Shown here one piece after another: positions 28,301 to 38,500 of a DNA stretch of 64,000 bases. The stretch covers positions 1,494,501 to 1,558,500 of the forward strand of contig NC_064773.1 in NCBI RefSeq assembly GCF_011397635.1, in the 5' to 3' direction. Position numbers and translations under genes: made by a program. Numbering within the stretch: the first letter of the stretch is position 1; each line of letters begins with the position of its first letter. This DNA comes from Epinephelus fuscoguttatus (taxonomy: Eukaryota > Chordata > Actinopteri > Perciformes > Serranidae). Below the pieces are notes generated by a model. That model saw nothing but the letters and a program-made list of their open reading frames with translations. It was not told the origin of the DNA and did not search any database.

Positions 28301-31029
28301 ATGCAGTCCCTCGCTCAGCGCCCGGCTCCAGCCAACACCAACCGGGAGCGCCGGCCTCGCTACCAGCACCCGAAAGGCGCTCCCAACGCCGACCTCATCT
28401 TCAAGACCGGAGGAAGGTGAGGTCACTGAAGTGCCAACACTCAAAGACACTAACAGCAGAATGTGTGTGTGATGTGAGGGTTAGGGCTCGTTATCTGACA
28501 GCAGTTTGTTCTGACTCTCTACCTCCACACGTGTCTCTTGAAACAGAGAGAAAGTCATGAGAGACAGGAAAAGAAGGGATTTCAGGACAGGCAGGAATAG
28601 ACAGGACGAGCGTCAGTAAAGACTCTAATTAAACGTTATCACCAGAGATGAAGCTTCAGGAGGACGAGGGATAAAACCAGAGAAGGTTCTGTCGAGGAGT
28701 TCCTGTTCATATTCGCACCTTGAAGAGATTCTGATTTTCAGACTCTAAAGATTATTAAAGAGACTTTTTCTTAAACGTTCTGGAAACATGTTTGAATAAA
28801 GGTTACTTGAAGTTTATATTTGAACACCAGCAGCACCGTGTGTCTTTCTTGTTTCTGTACAGTGGAACGACAGCATGAAGTTTTTAAAATAGAGAAAAAT
28901 AATAAGTCCTGAAGTCGACAATAAATAAATGTTTGTATCGACAGGCTGATGTATCATCTTTCTCCACTGTTGTCAAAAACACACAGTGAGACACACACGT
29001 TCCTTCATCACCATGAACACACGCTTGTTTATTTTACACCTGCTGACACAAACTCACTAGAGCACCAAAAGTGACTCATTTTTGGGAGGACAGATTAAAA
29101 AATGAATTGAAAGAAACAGTCAGTGTGCAGAGGCCTTTATCAAATTTCACCAAAAGACATGAAGTTAAACATGAAACATGCTTTTAACATTTTAAATTAT
29201 TTTTGTTTCGTGGTGTTTTAGAGTGAATAAATTAAAGGAGCACCGTCCAAACGTTTGGACACTCCGAGACATTTGAGCTGTGAGACAGCTTTTGAACTTA
29301 AAGGGATAGTGCAGCCAAAAATGAAAATTCAGCCATTATCTACTCACCCATATGCCGAGGGAGGCTCAGGTGAAGTTTTAGAGTGCTCACATCACTTGCA
29401 GAGATCCAAGGGGAGAGGAGGTAGCAACACAACTCCACCTAATGGAGGCTGACGGCGCCCCAGATTCAAACGTCCAAAAACACATCATTGAAACCACAAA
29501 ATATGTCCATACTGCTCCATACTCCATACTGACATAAAAAGTTGGTTTTTGCACACATGAGCGTGGTGCCCAGAGAGGCAGTCAGAGCTACAGGCTACAG
29601 TGAGGCTAAAAACAGAGTTCAAATGAGGTTTTTCCAAACAACTTTTTATGTCGGGGCTTCAGGACACTTGGATCACTACGGACGAGCAGTATGGAGATAT
29701 TTTGTGGTTTCAATGATGTGTTTTTGGACGTTTGAATCTGGGGCGCCGTCAGCCTCCATTAGGTGGAGTTGTGTTGCTACCTCCTCTCCCCTTGGATCTC
29801 TGCAAGTGATGTGAGGACTCTAAAACTTCACCTGAGCCTCCCTCGCCATATGGGTGAGTAGAGAATGGCTGAATTTACATTTTTGGCCGCACTATCCCTT
29901 TAAGAAATGGCAGTTAACAGGAACTGTGGAGGTCAAGCTGAAAACTTTCTGAGAGCTGCTCGTAGGATTGTTAGAGAGGAAGAGTGGTGGTGCACTGTTG
30001 TACTGCGCAGACACACCTGGACAGGTATGACCTTCATGGAAGAGTCATCAGAAGAAAACCTGTCCTGTGTCCTCACCACTAAATTCAGACTCACACGTTT
30101 GTGAAGGAACATTGAGACAAGCCTGATGCTTTTTGGAAACAAGTCCTGTGGACACAAAGGGACACCTGTCCACCTGTTACAGACGGGGTGGATGGACGAC
30201 TTCAAGAGGAGCCAGCAGAAGGTTTGGCCACGCCCCTCACAGTCCCCCGACCTAAACATCATTAAACATCTGTGGATAGAGCTCAAAGAGCAGAGCATGA
30301 AGACGGCCCAAGAAGAAATCCTCCAAACAAGAACTGAAAGACTCTGAGCTGGATACAAGAAGAAGGGGGCGCTGCTGAGCACTGACCATGCAGGGGCCAA
30401 AGTTTGGCTTCAGATCCTTTTTAGTTTTTGTTATTTTGAAACTGTAAAAGATTGAAATAAAGAATCTTGATTAAAATACTGAGGAAATGTGTCGTCTTTG
30501 ACTTCATGTCTTTTGTCTCTCTCTACCTAGATGGATGTGGGAAAAGGATTTGTAACACATAATTTTTGGATTAGCCAAAAAGAGTTGGGCTAATTTTAAA
30601 AATGATGACACCAAGAGTCCTTCATCTGATACATCATGTGAATAAAAGCTTTCAGTTGTGTAAAACACCACCTCACACCACAGTACCTCCTCAGGTACTC
30701 TGTCCTCTACCTGCTCAGGTACTCTGTCCTCTACCTGCTCGGGTACTCTGTCCTCTACCTGCTCGGGTACTCTGTCCTCTACCTGCTCAGGTACTCTGTC
30801 CTCTACCTGCTCAGGTACTCTGTCCTCTACCTCCTCAGGTACTCTGTCCTCTACCTGCTCAGGTACTCTGTCCTCTACCTGCTCAGGTACTCTGTACAGC
30901 CAACACAGAGTCCTGCAGGTGGATCTACAGAGACAGGTGTCCCCTCAGGAGGTGGTGGACAGTGTCCTGGTGTCCCTGTTGTCCATCACGTCTACAGTAA
31001 TGTCTGCTCTGTCCTCCAGGAGACGCTGA
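13126..31029 (+). CDS. upf2: UPF2, regulator of nonsense-mediated mRNA decay (complete, 20 coding exons)
   Basis: UPF2 bridges UPF1 and UPF3 on mRNAs that terminate prematurely and stimulates UPF1, driving their decay in the cytoplasm. Exons: 13126-13493, 14554-15333, 15419-15579, 15685-15876, 15959-16108, 16346-16449, 16646-16731, 17344-17452, 17624-17737, 17822-17938, 18194-18583, 19148-19423, 19995-20178, 21995-22149, 22809-22913, 23047-23145, 24351-24524, 26641-26782, 28296-28416, 31020-31029. All are GT-AG, all phases match, and together they give 3837 nt, 1278 aa plus stop (human about 1272). Order: basic/acidic coiled N-terminus (1-125), three MIF4G domains (about 125-430, 560-750, 760-1000), acidic linker (about 1015-1100), UPF1-binding C-terminus. 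The start ATG encodes MPAERKR, as in vertebrates. The last exon holds only RR and TGA. No break or frameshift is visible. Confidence 0.97.
13976..14185 (-). repeat. MITE family B copy (fragment, reverse orientation)
   Basis: Starts CCAGTTGCACACAACAC, then follows the reverse complement of the 45928-46338 element (TTCTCCTGAAGTATGACACTTAAGGC, TTGCACAGAATCCCTTA, TTTCCATGG). It lies in UPF2 intron 1-2 and is diverged from the other two copies. Confidence 0.65.
14554..15333 (+). CDS. upf2: UPF2 coding exon 2: MIF4G domain 1
   Basis: The largest exon (780 nt, residues about 123-383). It contains QEAWERHQCRKDLRSKNQNA, FFSRLDSSLKKNTAFVKKL, LNLSKYIGEAVSSVVEAKLK, LCSLFHQRYAEFAP and LRTDLRFIAELTIVGLFTDK, which belong to the first MIF4G helical-repeat domain. 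This domain is mainly structural in known UPF2. The exon begins with the last base of a Lys codon and ends two bases into an Arg codon. Confidence 0.96.
16346..17938 (+). CDS. upf2: UPF2 coding exons 6-10: MIF4G domain 2
   Basis: Five exons (16346-16449, 16646-16731, 17344-17452, 17624-17737, 17822-17938; residues about 551-727). Conserved blocks are SHLKLIVDAFIQQLPNCVN, AAMDFCMNMNTKSNRRKLVR, LVATLHPCMSDVAEDLCSML, INIETKNKTVRFVGELAKFK and LLSDFTHHHIEMACTLLETC. They match the second MIF4G domain almost residue for residue. Confidence 0.95.
16975..17180. repeat. Dispersed fish repeat fragment in UPF2 intron
   Basis: The left part (GGAAAAAACTTCAGCTCAGA, AAAGCCCCACGCC) resembles 43972-44025 of the Harbinger-like element. 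The right part (ATAAACTACAGTGTGTGCTC, GATGAAGGAACATGT, TTAGACTGTAGA) recurs at 57340-57440 and, inverted, at about 28970-29070. Family not named. Confidence 0.55.
18194..20178 (+). CDS. upf2: UPF2 coding exons 11-13: MIF4G domain 3 (UPF3-binding)
   Basis: Exons 18194-18583, 19148-19423 and 19995-20178 (residues about 728-1010). Blocks include EQMMRKKQAQHLDARYVTMV, LLYKDLSKVTTEKVLRQMRK, WNVKYNSIHCVANLLAGLV, LFRIRLVCTLLDTCGQYFDR and DHPFPIDIDYMISDTLELLR. In known UPF2 this third MIF4G domain contacts the UPF3 RNA-recognition-like domain. Exon 11 is noticeably GC-rich compared with its introns. Confidence 0.95.
21033..21377 (-). repeat. 345-bp dispersed repeat, family C, copy 1
   Basis: Near-identical in reverse orientation to 42690-43034, with a third, shorter copy at about 34192-34331. 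It contains GTTTCCGCCCCGGGCTTTGACCCGGAAGTCC and a run of GCTAGCTAACCGTAGCTAAC. It lies in the UPF2 intron after exon 13. Both strands are open for about 60 codons, discussed in the findings. Confidence 0.85.
21995..22913 (+). CDS. upf2: UPF2 coding exons 14-15: acidic linker
   Basis: Exons 21995-22149 and 22809-22913 (residues about 1011-1097) are dominated by Asp/Glu and include GGAETEEQSGNESEMNEQEE and NTDYLTDSNKENETDEENN. Such an acidic segment separates the MIF4G core from the UPF1-binding tail in all vertebrate UPF2. Confidence 0.93.
22998..23044. repeat. (GT)n tract ending at the UPF2 exon 16 acceptor
   Basis: About 23 GT units run straight into the TAG acceptor (exon starts 23047), replacing the usual polypyrimidine tract. 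A TCTAAC branch-point-like motif lies upstream of the tract at about 22979-22984. Confidence 0.95.
23047..31029 (+). CDS. upf2: UPF2 coding exons 16-20: UPF1-binding C-terminus
   Basis: Exons 23047-23145, 24351-24524, 26641-26782, 28296-28416 and 31020-31029 (residues about 1098-1278). They include GGGLKHVACAEDEDFIQALD, VMLTRKGNKQQYKILNVPLS and the very conserved tail RRPRYQHPKGAPNADLIFKT. In characterised UPF2 this tail clamps the Cys-His domain of UPF1. Exon 17 carries a fish-type insert (KKGGSREPCIGEAESDISDT) where mammals have a Gly/Pro-rich stretch. The last intron is 2.6 kb and repeat-filled. Confidence 0.94.
23977..24169 (+). mobile_element. tRNA-derived SINE with 10-bp target duplication
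   Basis: The head carries an A box (TAGCTTAGTGGATA) and a B box (GAGTTCGACTCC) with the usual spacing enlarged, followed by CCCTTTGCTGCATGTCGTCC, a CT-rich body and an A-rich tail. It is flanked by perfect direct repeats GAGTGACCAG at 23967-23976 and 24170-24179. The head-body wording is that of SINEs common in acanthomorph fish. It sits in the UPF2 intron between exons 16 and 17. It is not a functional tRNA gene because it lacks a closed acceptor stem. Confidence 0.92.
25118..25561. repeat. Cluster of four CA/GT microsatellites
   Basis: (CA)n at 25118-25158, (GT)n(GA)n at 25206-25243, (CA)n at 25356-25393, and GT/GC-rich 25525-25561 with a short CGCGCGCG alternating run. All lie in the UPF2 intron between exons 17 and 18. 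Alternating orientation gives long but meaningless open frames. Confidence 0.93.
27490..27560. mobile_element. hAT-like element end (relic)
   Basis: AATCGCATCAACATCGTACTG, GATAATATCGTATCGTGG and TGGGGATTCCCACTCC resemble the terminal part of fish hAT elements. No partner end is clear. Assignment is from recall of the family. Confidence 0.35.
27965..28212. repeat. Degenerate short tandem repeat (CCTGAATGCACCAT)n
   Basis: CTGAATGCATCAT, CTGAACACATCAT, CTGAATGCACCAT and CTGAACACACCA motifs recur at irregular 25-60 bp spacing just upstream of the UPF2 exon 19 acceptor. It is an old, decayed minisatellite. Confidence 0.6.
29302..29899. mobile_element. TTAA-flanked foldback MITE, family A, full copy
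   Basis: 598 bp bounded by AGGGATAGTGCA and its inverse, with TTAA on both sides (29298-29301, 29900-29903). Almost the whole element is one inverted repeat: the block around GACGGCGCCCCAGATTCAAA at 29451-29470 recurs inverted at 29735-29755. It lacks transposase. Its TTAA target points to a piggyBac- or Kolobok-type mobiliser (inference). Confidence 0.85.
29904..30420 (+). pseudogene. Tc1/mariner transposase pseudogene
   Basis: The sequence reads as decayed Tc1-like transposase: GGAACTGTGGAGGTCAAGCT, CATGGAAGAGTCATCAGAAG, ATTTTGGAAACAAGTCCTGTGG-like, CACAGTCCCCCGACCTAAAC (the SPDLN region of the DD34E core), ATCTGTGGATAGAGCTC, and a C-terminus near AGCTGGATACAAGAAG. There are stops and frameshifts throughout, and the N-terminal DNA-binding part is absent or displaced by the family A insertion. 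It lies in the last UPF2 intron. Confidence 0.85.
30672..30897. repeat. 24-bp minisatellite in last UPF2 intron
   Basis: About nine copies of a 24-bp unit (GTACTCTGTCCTCTACCTGC plus TCAG or TCGG), 120 bp upstream of the final UPF2 exon. Pyrimidine-rich on the + strand. It gives a spurious open frame with repeated LCPLPAQV. Confidence 0.93.
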
Positions 31030-31540
31030 TCGGAGTTCTGGGTCCGGGCTGAACGAGCGAGCGAGAGAGCGAATGAACAAGCGTGAGAGAGAGAGACGAT
31101 CGGAAGGGACAGCGGTCCAAACGGGGGACGAGTCCTGAAGCGGGGACAGACAAAGCCCTGACCTGAACACACACTGCTCCCCCTGCTGAGGGAGGAGAGA
31201 CACACTGGGGTCAGAGGTCAGGGTCAGACAGACGGCTCTCTTTTCTTTTTGTCTGTTGCCTGGGAGACGACAAAACAAACTGGATCAGAACTACGATGAC
31301 TCAACACGTGAGCGTCCAACCGGACGGCGAGACGGGACAGAATGAAGGGGCGGGACGAAGGGACGGATGGATCGCTTCCCGCCGTCACCAGGTGGAGGAA
31401 ACGTGACTCATAATTAGGAGTTAGAAACCTGCGAGTGGAAAAACATTAAACCAGACGTAGTGAGGGGAACTTCCTGTTGTTTGTTTGTTTGTTTGTTTTG
31501 GAACTTTCAAAATAAAAGCGGGAACACTGCAGCGTGGCGT
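31030..31540 (+). other. upf2: UPF2 3' UTR (likely) with poly(A) signal
   Basis: Sequence after the TGA. The first AATAAA is at 31511-31516, followed by AAGCGGGAAC and a GTGGCGTCC-type stretch. A further AATAAA near 33571 would give a much longer UTR. The extent is inferred. Confidence 0.4.
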
Positions 31541-32552
31541 CCAGGTGGCACTGAGGAGGAGACGAAGGGCGGGACGGACAGTTGACACTGGTTCATAAAC
31601 TGGTCGCCCAGTGACGTGGAGGTGTTTCGTACACGAATGATGTGACTGAGGAGATGAAGAGTGTCCGATGGTTTCAGACTCGTGCTCTGGAGGTTTGTTT
31701 GTGTCACTGACGGTTTCTGGTCGTCACTTCCTGTTAACTGATTCATGACACTCATGTTTTACTGTCTTACACCTCTTCTGATCAGCAGATCACAATTTGG
31801 TAACCTTTTTTTTAACTGATCTGCAATTTCCAGCATTAATTCTTTCAGAGAAGAAGAAACATTTTGTACTTGTAGCCGCTCCAGTGTTTTTCTGTTTCAT
31901 ATTATTTCTAAGTGGAATATTTTCGACTTTTGGGCGGTTGGTTGACCCCCCCCCCAAAAAAATATGAAAACTTCACTTCATGCTCAGCAAAATTTGGATT
32001 TTTCACTTTTCTTTTGACAGTTTATAGACCATATGAATAACTGAGAAAATAATCCGATTAATACAAAGTTAAAATGATCATTAGCTGCAGTTGCTGATTT
32101 CTGAAGTCAACTGACTGACTAGGTAAATTCACAAAGAATGGATCGCGTCCACTGATGTCACCGTGAATGTGCATCACAGGATTCAGATCTAATTTGGAAC
32201 CAGGTTTTGGTTCCCGACCCCTCGTCGTGATGCACATCAGTATCATGTTGCTCACGTTATATGTCGGTAACAGCAGCCCTCCATCCAGCGAAGCGTTAAA
32301 GGAACAGTTTAAATATTTGAGGAAACGCACTTATTCGTTATCTGGCGGAGACGTAGACAATCAGATTGACACCACTCTCATGTTTGTGCAGTGAACATGC
32401 AGCAGCTGGTTAGCGTAGCTTAGCTCAAAGACTGGAAGCAAATAGAAACAGTTAGCCTGGCTTCATTTCAGAGATGACGAAATCAAGAATGTTGTCAGTA
32501 TGCAAAAATAATTAAATTGGAACTGCTTCATTCTTGAACTGTGTTGTATTAA
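31541..32552. other. Non-coding DNA between UPF2 and PROSER2, part 1
   Basis: Contains a short C9/A7 run at about 31947-31962 and otherwise unique-looking sequence. No gene is seen on either strand. Confidence 0.4.
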
Positions 32553-32849
32553 AGGGATAGTGCACCCAAAAATGTAAATTCAGCCATTATCTACTCACCC
32601 ATATGCCGAGGGAGGCTCAGGTGAAGTTTTAGAGTCCTCACATCACTTGCAGAGATCCAAGGGGAGAGGAGGTAGCAACACAACTCCACCTAATGGAGGC
32701 TGACGGCGCCCCAGATTCAAACGTCCAAAAACACATCATTGAAACCACAAAATATCTCCATACTGCTCGTCCGTAGTGATCCAACTTTTTATGTCGGGGC
32801 TTCAGGACACTTGGATGGCTGAGTTTTCATTTTTGGCTGCACTATCCCT
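32553..32849. mobile_element. Family A MITE, internally deleted copy
   Basis: Same termini (AGGGATAGTGCA ... TGCACTATCCCT) and TTAA flanks (32549-32552, 32850-32853), but 297 bp long because most of the right arm is missing. Its right flank (32850-32893) is the reverse complement of the left flank of the 29302 copy. Confidence 0.85.
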
Positions 32850-34089
32850 TTAAGCTCAAAAGTTGTCTCACAGCTCAAATGTCTTGGAGTGTAACGATAA
32901 AGACATAACCAGTGAGTGCAAAACAACATGATAACTGTTGAGCTTTAGCGAAGCTGATAGACAGATTTGTTATGTTTGGACAGAGCTGTTTGTACCTGTC
33001 TCCAGACTTTATGCTAAGCTAAGCTAACAGCTGCCGGCTGTAGCTTCATATTTATCGTACAGACGTGAACGTGGTCGATTGTCTCATCGCTCCGTGAAAC
33101 TGGAACCAGTCAGTGGGACATGAGTGACACATTCAGAAGCGACACAACAACCAGAACACGAGTGTGAACCCAGCCGACACTCGTCCACCCTGAGACCTGA
33201 GACCTGATCACTGACGGACACCTGGGTGTACAGACTCCTCATCTCCTCCACCTTCTCTCCTGCTAGATGTTTTGTTTCCTCCTCCAGAGTCAGGAGCATC
33301 TGAAGAGTTAGTTTAACAATAACCAGCTTGCTTTGATTTGTGAAGTGTTACCGTGTGCCTGAAGGTCTTCCTTTGTGACGACTACATTATTTTAGATGGA
33401 TCAGTATTCTCTGTGTTCTGCTGCATGGCTCTTTTCTGCTCCACATCTTTAGTCGTTGTAGTAAAGCGTCCTGCGGTGGCTCCGCCTTAGTTTGTTTGTC
33501 TGTTGTTGTTTTCCTGCAGAGTAATAACCATCTGTGTGTGTCGGCTCTGACAGACAGAAGAAGTATCACAATAAAAGTATGAAGATGATCGCTGTGTGCC
33601 GGCTCTGTAAATGAGGTCGTTTGCGTGTTTTGAGAGGGCGCGCCTGTTTGTCGAGGTCTAATTACAAGGCAGTGAACATAAGTATGTCCTCATTTCCTGC
33701 CCTCGCTCCTCTAAACACTGCATGTGTGCAACAGTGCTCGAGTATGGCCGGACTGACCTGTTCAGGGGCCCAAGGGCCGAGATCTGCTGGTGACCCCCAC
33801 TACCCACCCACCACCCTCTGCACATCAGGTAACTGTCAGGTTGTTTCCAGCTCTCAGGCGTCTGTCTGAACACTGACAGGTTTTTTCTGGCTGTAATTTT
33901 TCCTCCTGTTCAGACCGAATATTAAAACATTTCTTCATAGTCACACCTTCAGCAGAACAGAAGACACAGTTCACAGAAAAGTTATTTCTATGTTTATTTG
34001 AAGTCAGTTTTGTTGGACAGAATTTTCCTGTTTTTCTGTGGAAACAGGACGAATTATTACATCAATTAAAACCTGTCACAGTGTCTAGT

Positions 34090-34162
34090 CAGTGATAGTG
34101 CATCCTCGGCATATGGGTGAGTAGGTAATGGCTGAATTTTCATTTTTGGGTGCACTATCCCT
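34090..34162. mobile_element. Family A MITE, minimal copy
   Basis: GATAGTGCA joins directly to the right arm (CATATGGGTGAGTAG ... TGCACTATCCCT), then TTAA at 34163-34166. About 73 bp remain, so nearly all the interior is lost. Confidence 0.7.
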
Positions 34163-34191
34163 TTAATAGTCAACCACAGACCTTCTCATGG

Positions 34192-34331
34192 CGTTCGACT
34201 TCCGGGTCAAAGCCCGGGGCGGAAACTGTGGAGCATGCTCAGAGCGCCTCGGCCAGTTTGGGTCTGATTGACTGTATACATGCAGGAGTCACATGATCTG
34301 GGTGTGTTAGTCCCACTGTGACACATTCACC
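34192..34331 (+). repeat. Family C repeat, partial copy
   Basis: Matches 42868-43000 from GACTTCCGGGTCAAAGCCCG to CCACTGTGACACATTCAC. It follows the minimal family A copy by only 25 bp. Confidence 0.8.
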
Positions 34332-34694
34332 CGATGACATCATGAATTTGAGTCGTAGCACTCTAGTGTTTGGATTTCAGAGCAAGTTCTTCAGGTTTAT
34401 TAATACTTTCAGACAGTCTTGGACCAAAGGAACAACATGTATGAGTTTTATATTTTGGATGTAGCTCCCCTTTAAATTCAGTCTGAATCTGGATCAGTAG
34501 GAACACGTTAACGCAGGTGTAACACATCGTGACTGAACCTCAGCAGGTGAAATTAGAGTCCATGCAGCCTGACCACATTGTGTATGGAAACAATTCCACC
34601 CTACAGTTGTTGGCAGGTCTCCACACACAATGAGTGATTCAGTGAAATTACTTCTATTGACTTTAATACCAGTCACCGTACCTGTAGATCAAAC

Positions 34695-35154
34695 ATCATC
34701 ACACAGATAATGTGTGTGGCTCACACTGATACCAGCTGTGACATGAAGCCCTGATGAAACAGAACTTAATAAGCAGAATATAAACTAAAATAATGAATGA
34801 GTTCAAATTAGATTTTACGTCATTGATCCTTCAGGAGAAACAAAGTTAAAGCTGAACGTCAGTCGTCCCCAGACACTCACACACACTCTGTCTCAGTGCA
34901 GCAGTCATGAAGCAGCCTCTGTGTTGAAGGCTTATGTAACCGTCTGCCGTCCACAGTTTGCTTCTGTGTCGCTGGCGTTCAACACACAAGAGCTCCAATG
35001 TGAAAATATGGGCAAGGTCAATCATCACACAGATAATGTGTGTGGCTCACACTGATACCAGCTGTGACATGAAGCCCTGATGAAACAGAACTTAATAAGC
35101 AGAATATAAACTAAAATAATGAATGAGTTCAAATTAGATTTTACGTCATTGATC
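34695..35154. repeat. Local direct duplication, 134 bp, 326 bp apart
   Basis: 34695-34828 and 35021-35154 are essentially identical (ATCATCACACAGATAATGTG ... TTTTACGTCATTGATC). A second, looser pair lies just downstream (35217-35300 and 35478-35560, sharing TTTCTACAGTAGCCTTTCAG and GAACCAGCAG). No coding content. Confidence 0.85.
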
Positions 35155-35560
35155 AGTCTTCAAAGAAACAGAATGGTTTGTTTATGTACCTCACTGTCAG
35201 AGCAGGTCACACAGAGATCACTCTGTTTCTACAGTAGCCTTTCAGTCAGTCCCTTCAGAACCAGCAGTTGACCCTTCAGACATGGAAGTCTGCACCTGGT
35301 GTGTTCGTCCACAGTTTAAATGGGCAGTCAGAAAATACAACTTCCGTAAGAACAGTAATAATATCATCAGTGTGTTTTCTTTAGTGTTTAATCAGCTGTA
35401 AATAAGAATGGTTGTGTTTATGTTACCTCAGAATGAGACGTTTGTATCTACACACAGAGCAGGTCCTCGTCTACAGAGATCACCTTGTTTCTACAGTAGC
35501 CTTTCAGTCCAGTCCCTTCAGAACCAGCAGTGACCCTTCAGACATGGTACCTAGACCCTC

Positions 35561-38500
35561 GGTGTGTTCAGACAGTCCTCTTAAATGTGGGCGGGGTTGT
35601 TGTCACTCACTGCTCCGTCCAGCACTCGCTGTATTTCCTCATCAGCGGTGACACAGATGGAAGTCTGCACCTGGTTTATCGTCCACAGAACGAGGCTGCA
35701 CGCCCACATTTTCACAACAAAATAGAACAGGCTGCAGTGAGAGTCTCTCTCCATGGGATATTTCAAAATAGCAGCTTTGTGCATTTAGTCCTTCTCAGGC
35801 AAGCTCAGGGGTTTAGTGTTGCTGTAGCCCACAGGAAGTGAGGATTAGAATATATGACCTTCACATAATCCGCTCCAAATGAATCTATATTTTTAAAGTC
35901 ATTACTAAAAGTGTGTGTCATATAAAAACTAAAGTGATGGTCAAAGTTGTCACAGTGAAATTTAAGGTGTGCTGATGGATTCACGTCATCAACTCATGCA
36001 TTGAGTAACATTACAAGTTAACGTTCCACCTTAAAAGTTGCCGGCAGTCGGCCCAGTGAATGAAGTGATTTTTTTCTCTTTCATTTTATAGTTGTAGTTT
36101 ACTGATGTATGAACAGAGGTTACATAAAACCAGAGTGAGCGTCCTCTACTGACCAATCAGACTGCAGGGTTTCTAGCTCCACCTTTTAGTACCAGATCTG
36201 TGTGCTAGGTACCCCAACAGAGGGGGGACCAAACATGGGGACGCTAAGGAACGCTTCTGTTGGGACCATCCACAACTTCTGGATAAATATTAAGTAAATA
36301 TGATCAAAGCAAAATATGTTGGTTGAACTAAACTAACTGAGTTTGTCAGATTATAAAAGACTCGCAGGATTTACTCAATAATGTCAGAGCTGGACTTAAA
36401 ACGACGTGCAGACGTGTGCAAATGGTCACCTTAATCTTTATAAGTTGAACCAATCACACCATTTTGCTCACGTTAAAAAATAGTCCACTGGTTCAACTTT
36501 AAAAAATTAAGGTAACAGTTTGCATGCATCTTTTTAAGTTGTTCCAACTCTGGCATTAGTTAGTGAGGCGTGAGTGCAGTACAACCAACATGATGTGCTT
36601 TGACCTTTAAAAAAAACAACTTGATATTTATCCAAAAGTTGTGTTGATATTTAGTGGTCAAACTAATATATTCAAGATATTCTTACTTATTTATTTTAAT
36701 CCCATCCTACTCAAAAATGTTTTTGACCAACTTTTTAAAACACGTTAATGAAACAAACACGTTTTTTTTATGCTGTAAAACCCCTTTATCATAAGTGATA
36801 TCCACTGACCTCATGAATCATTGTTTAGAGGGTTCAAAGGTTTAAATACTTGTGAAAGGCGTCTGAAAGCAGGACAAGAAAAGTGATGTCGCTCCAGGTT
36901 TCAAAGGGTTAAGTAAAAGTATTGATTGTGCAACAAAATGTTTCCTGTCAGTGTTTCAAAGCCACGTGAAGTAAACTGATCTTCATGTGTAAAATCAGCG
37001 TAATGCTCCTTTAGCTTCATCACTGACACTCCTCCTCATCACCTTTTAAACTTCCTGTAAGTTTCCACTCAGGTGAAATATTCCACAGACGTGGCCAATC
37101 ATTGATCAGCACCTGCTGGTTCTTTACATTCCAGAGTTTGTCAAAGAAAAACACAATCAGAGAAGTTATTGTTATTATTCTGTTTAATGATTGACGACAG
37201 AAACTCAACATCAGGTATATGTCAGCAGAGTATGTACAGCTTCTAATGAGGACATTTAAAGAGTCAGAACGTTAAACAGGCTGTCGAACCGTAGCAGCAA
37301 CTCCCCCTCTGATCTTCCCATTCACCACACAGGCATGCACGTCTTAAATCCCTGTTCTGTTCACAAAGGTTCCCTCAGAACGAAGGACAGGATGTAGTTA
37401 TATATACTGTACGTATGCACCATCAGATACTTCAAAATGACTGTAGCTGAACTACAGAGGAACCGGAGTCTGTAAACACGTCACACATGAATCCTCACGC
37501 AGGAGAGGAACTGTGTGACACTAAATATACTTCAAAAGTTACTGTAGCTGAACTACAGCGGAACCGGAGTCTGGATAAAACTCACACACACACACACACA
37601 CACACACACATTCATTCACACACATACACACACACACATTCACACACACGCTAACGCTGATACAACAGTTGAATAACACACAGGAAGTTATCGCCAACAG
37701 TTCGACAGGAACAAAAACACACAGTAATCCAGGATGTATTTCTGGACTCTGTGGTTTTAGTGCTTGTGTTTTGTACAATGCCATGTGCTCGCCCATCCCT
37801 AAAGAGCCGTGTGGAAGTGTTCCCTCTGCGTAGTAAAAAAGTAAAAGTCCTGCCCACAGAGCCATTCCACAGTCTGTGGTTTGGTGTGGGAGGTTAGAGT
37901 AAAAATATCCTGCAGCTCAGCTCACATTTACATTTTTCTACATTTCTCTTTTTCACTGTAACGTCTGCAGCTTTGTTACTGCAGCACGACGCTGCATGGA
38001 GACGAGTCCCTCTCTAACAGGAACCTGCTCTTTACGACAAACTAAAGTCATTTCAGAAGGAACAAAATTGCACTCAAGAAAAGTGTCTTCAACTTTGTTC
38101 TTGACCCAAAGTGCTGACAGAAAACACACACACACACCGCTGACAAAAAAAATGCCCAAAGTTGGTAAACAAACCAGTGAAACAAAAAAAAGGCTCCCGA
38201 GTAACTTCACAGCCTGTGTATGAACATTAATCCACTCTGCTGATAGAAGGAAGTGACACCGTATAACAAATATTATAACTTACACTGATAAGAGACAAAC
38301 ATTAGGAGGTCTTTACAAAGTGTTTGCAAACATTTTTTTAAAGATTAAAACAATTTAGGGCTCAAACAGCTGTGATTTTAAATATTTAAATGACTCTTGT
38401 GCATAATTAGCTGCTCATAAGCTGTAAATTGTAAGTTGCAGGTTGTAAGTACCTTCTTACAGCTAAAAACACACTTTCTTTTTTTTTTTTTTAGCAGGGC

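Noticed and set aside
29933-30400. 155-residue minus-strand frame
   Set aside because: Antisense of the decayed Tc1 transposase, whose + strand carries the recognisable SPDLN-type region.
30602-31000. Open frame with repeated LCPLPAQV
   Set aside because: Product of the 24-bp minisatellite before the last UPF2 exon.
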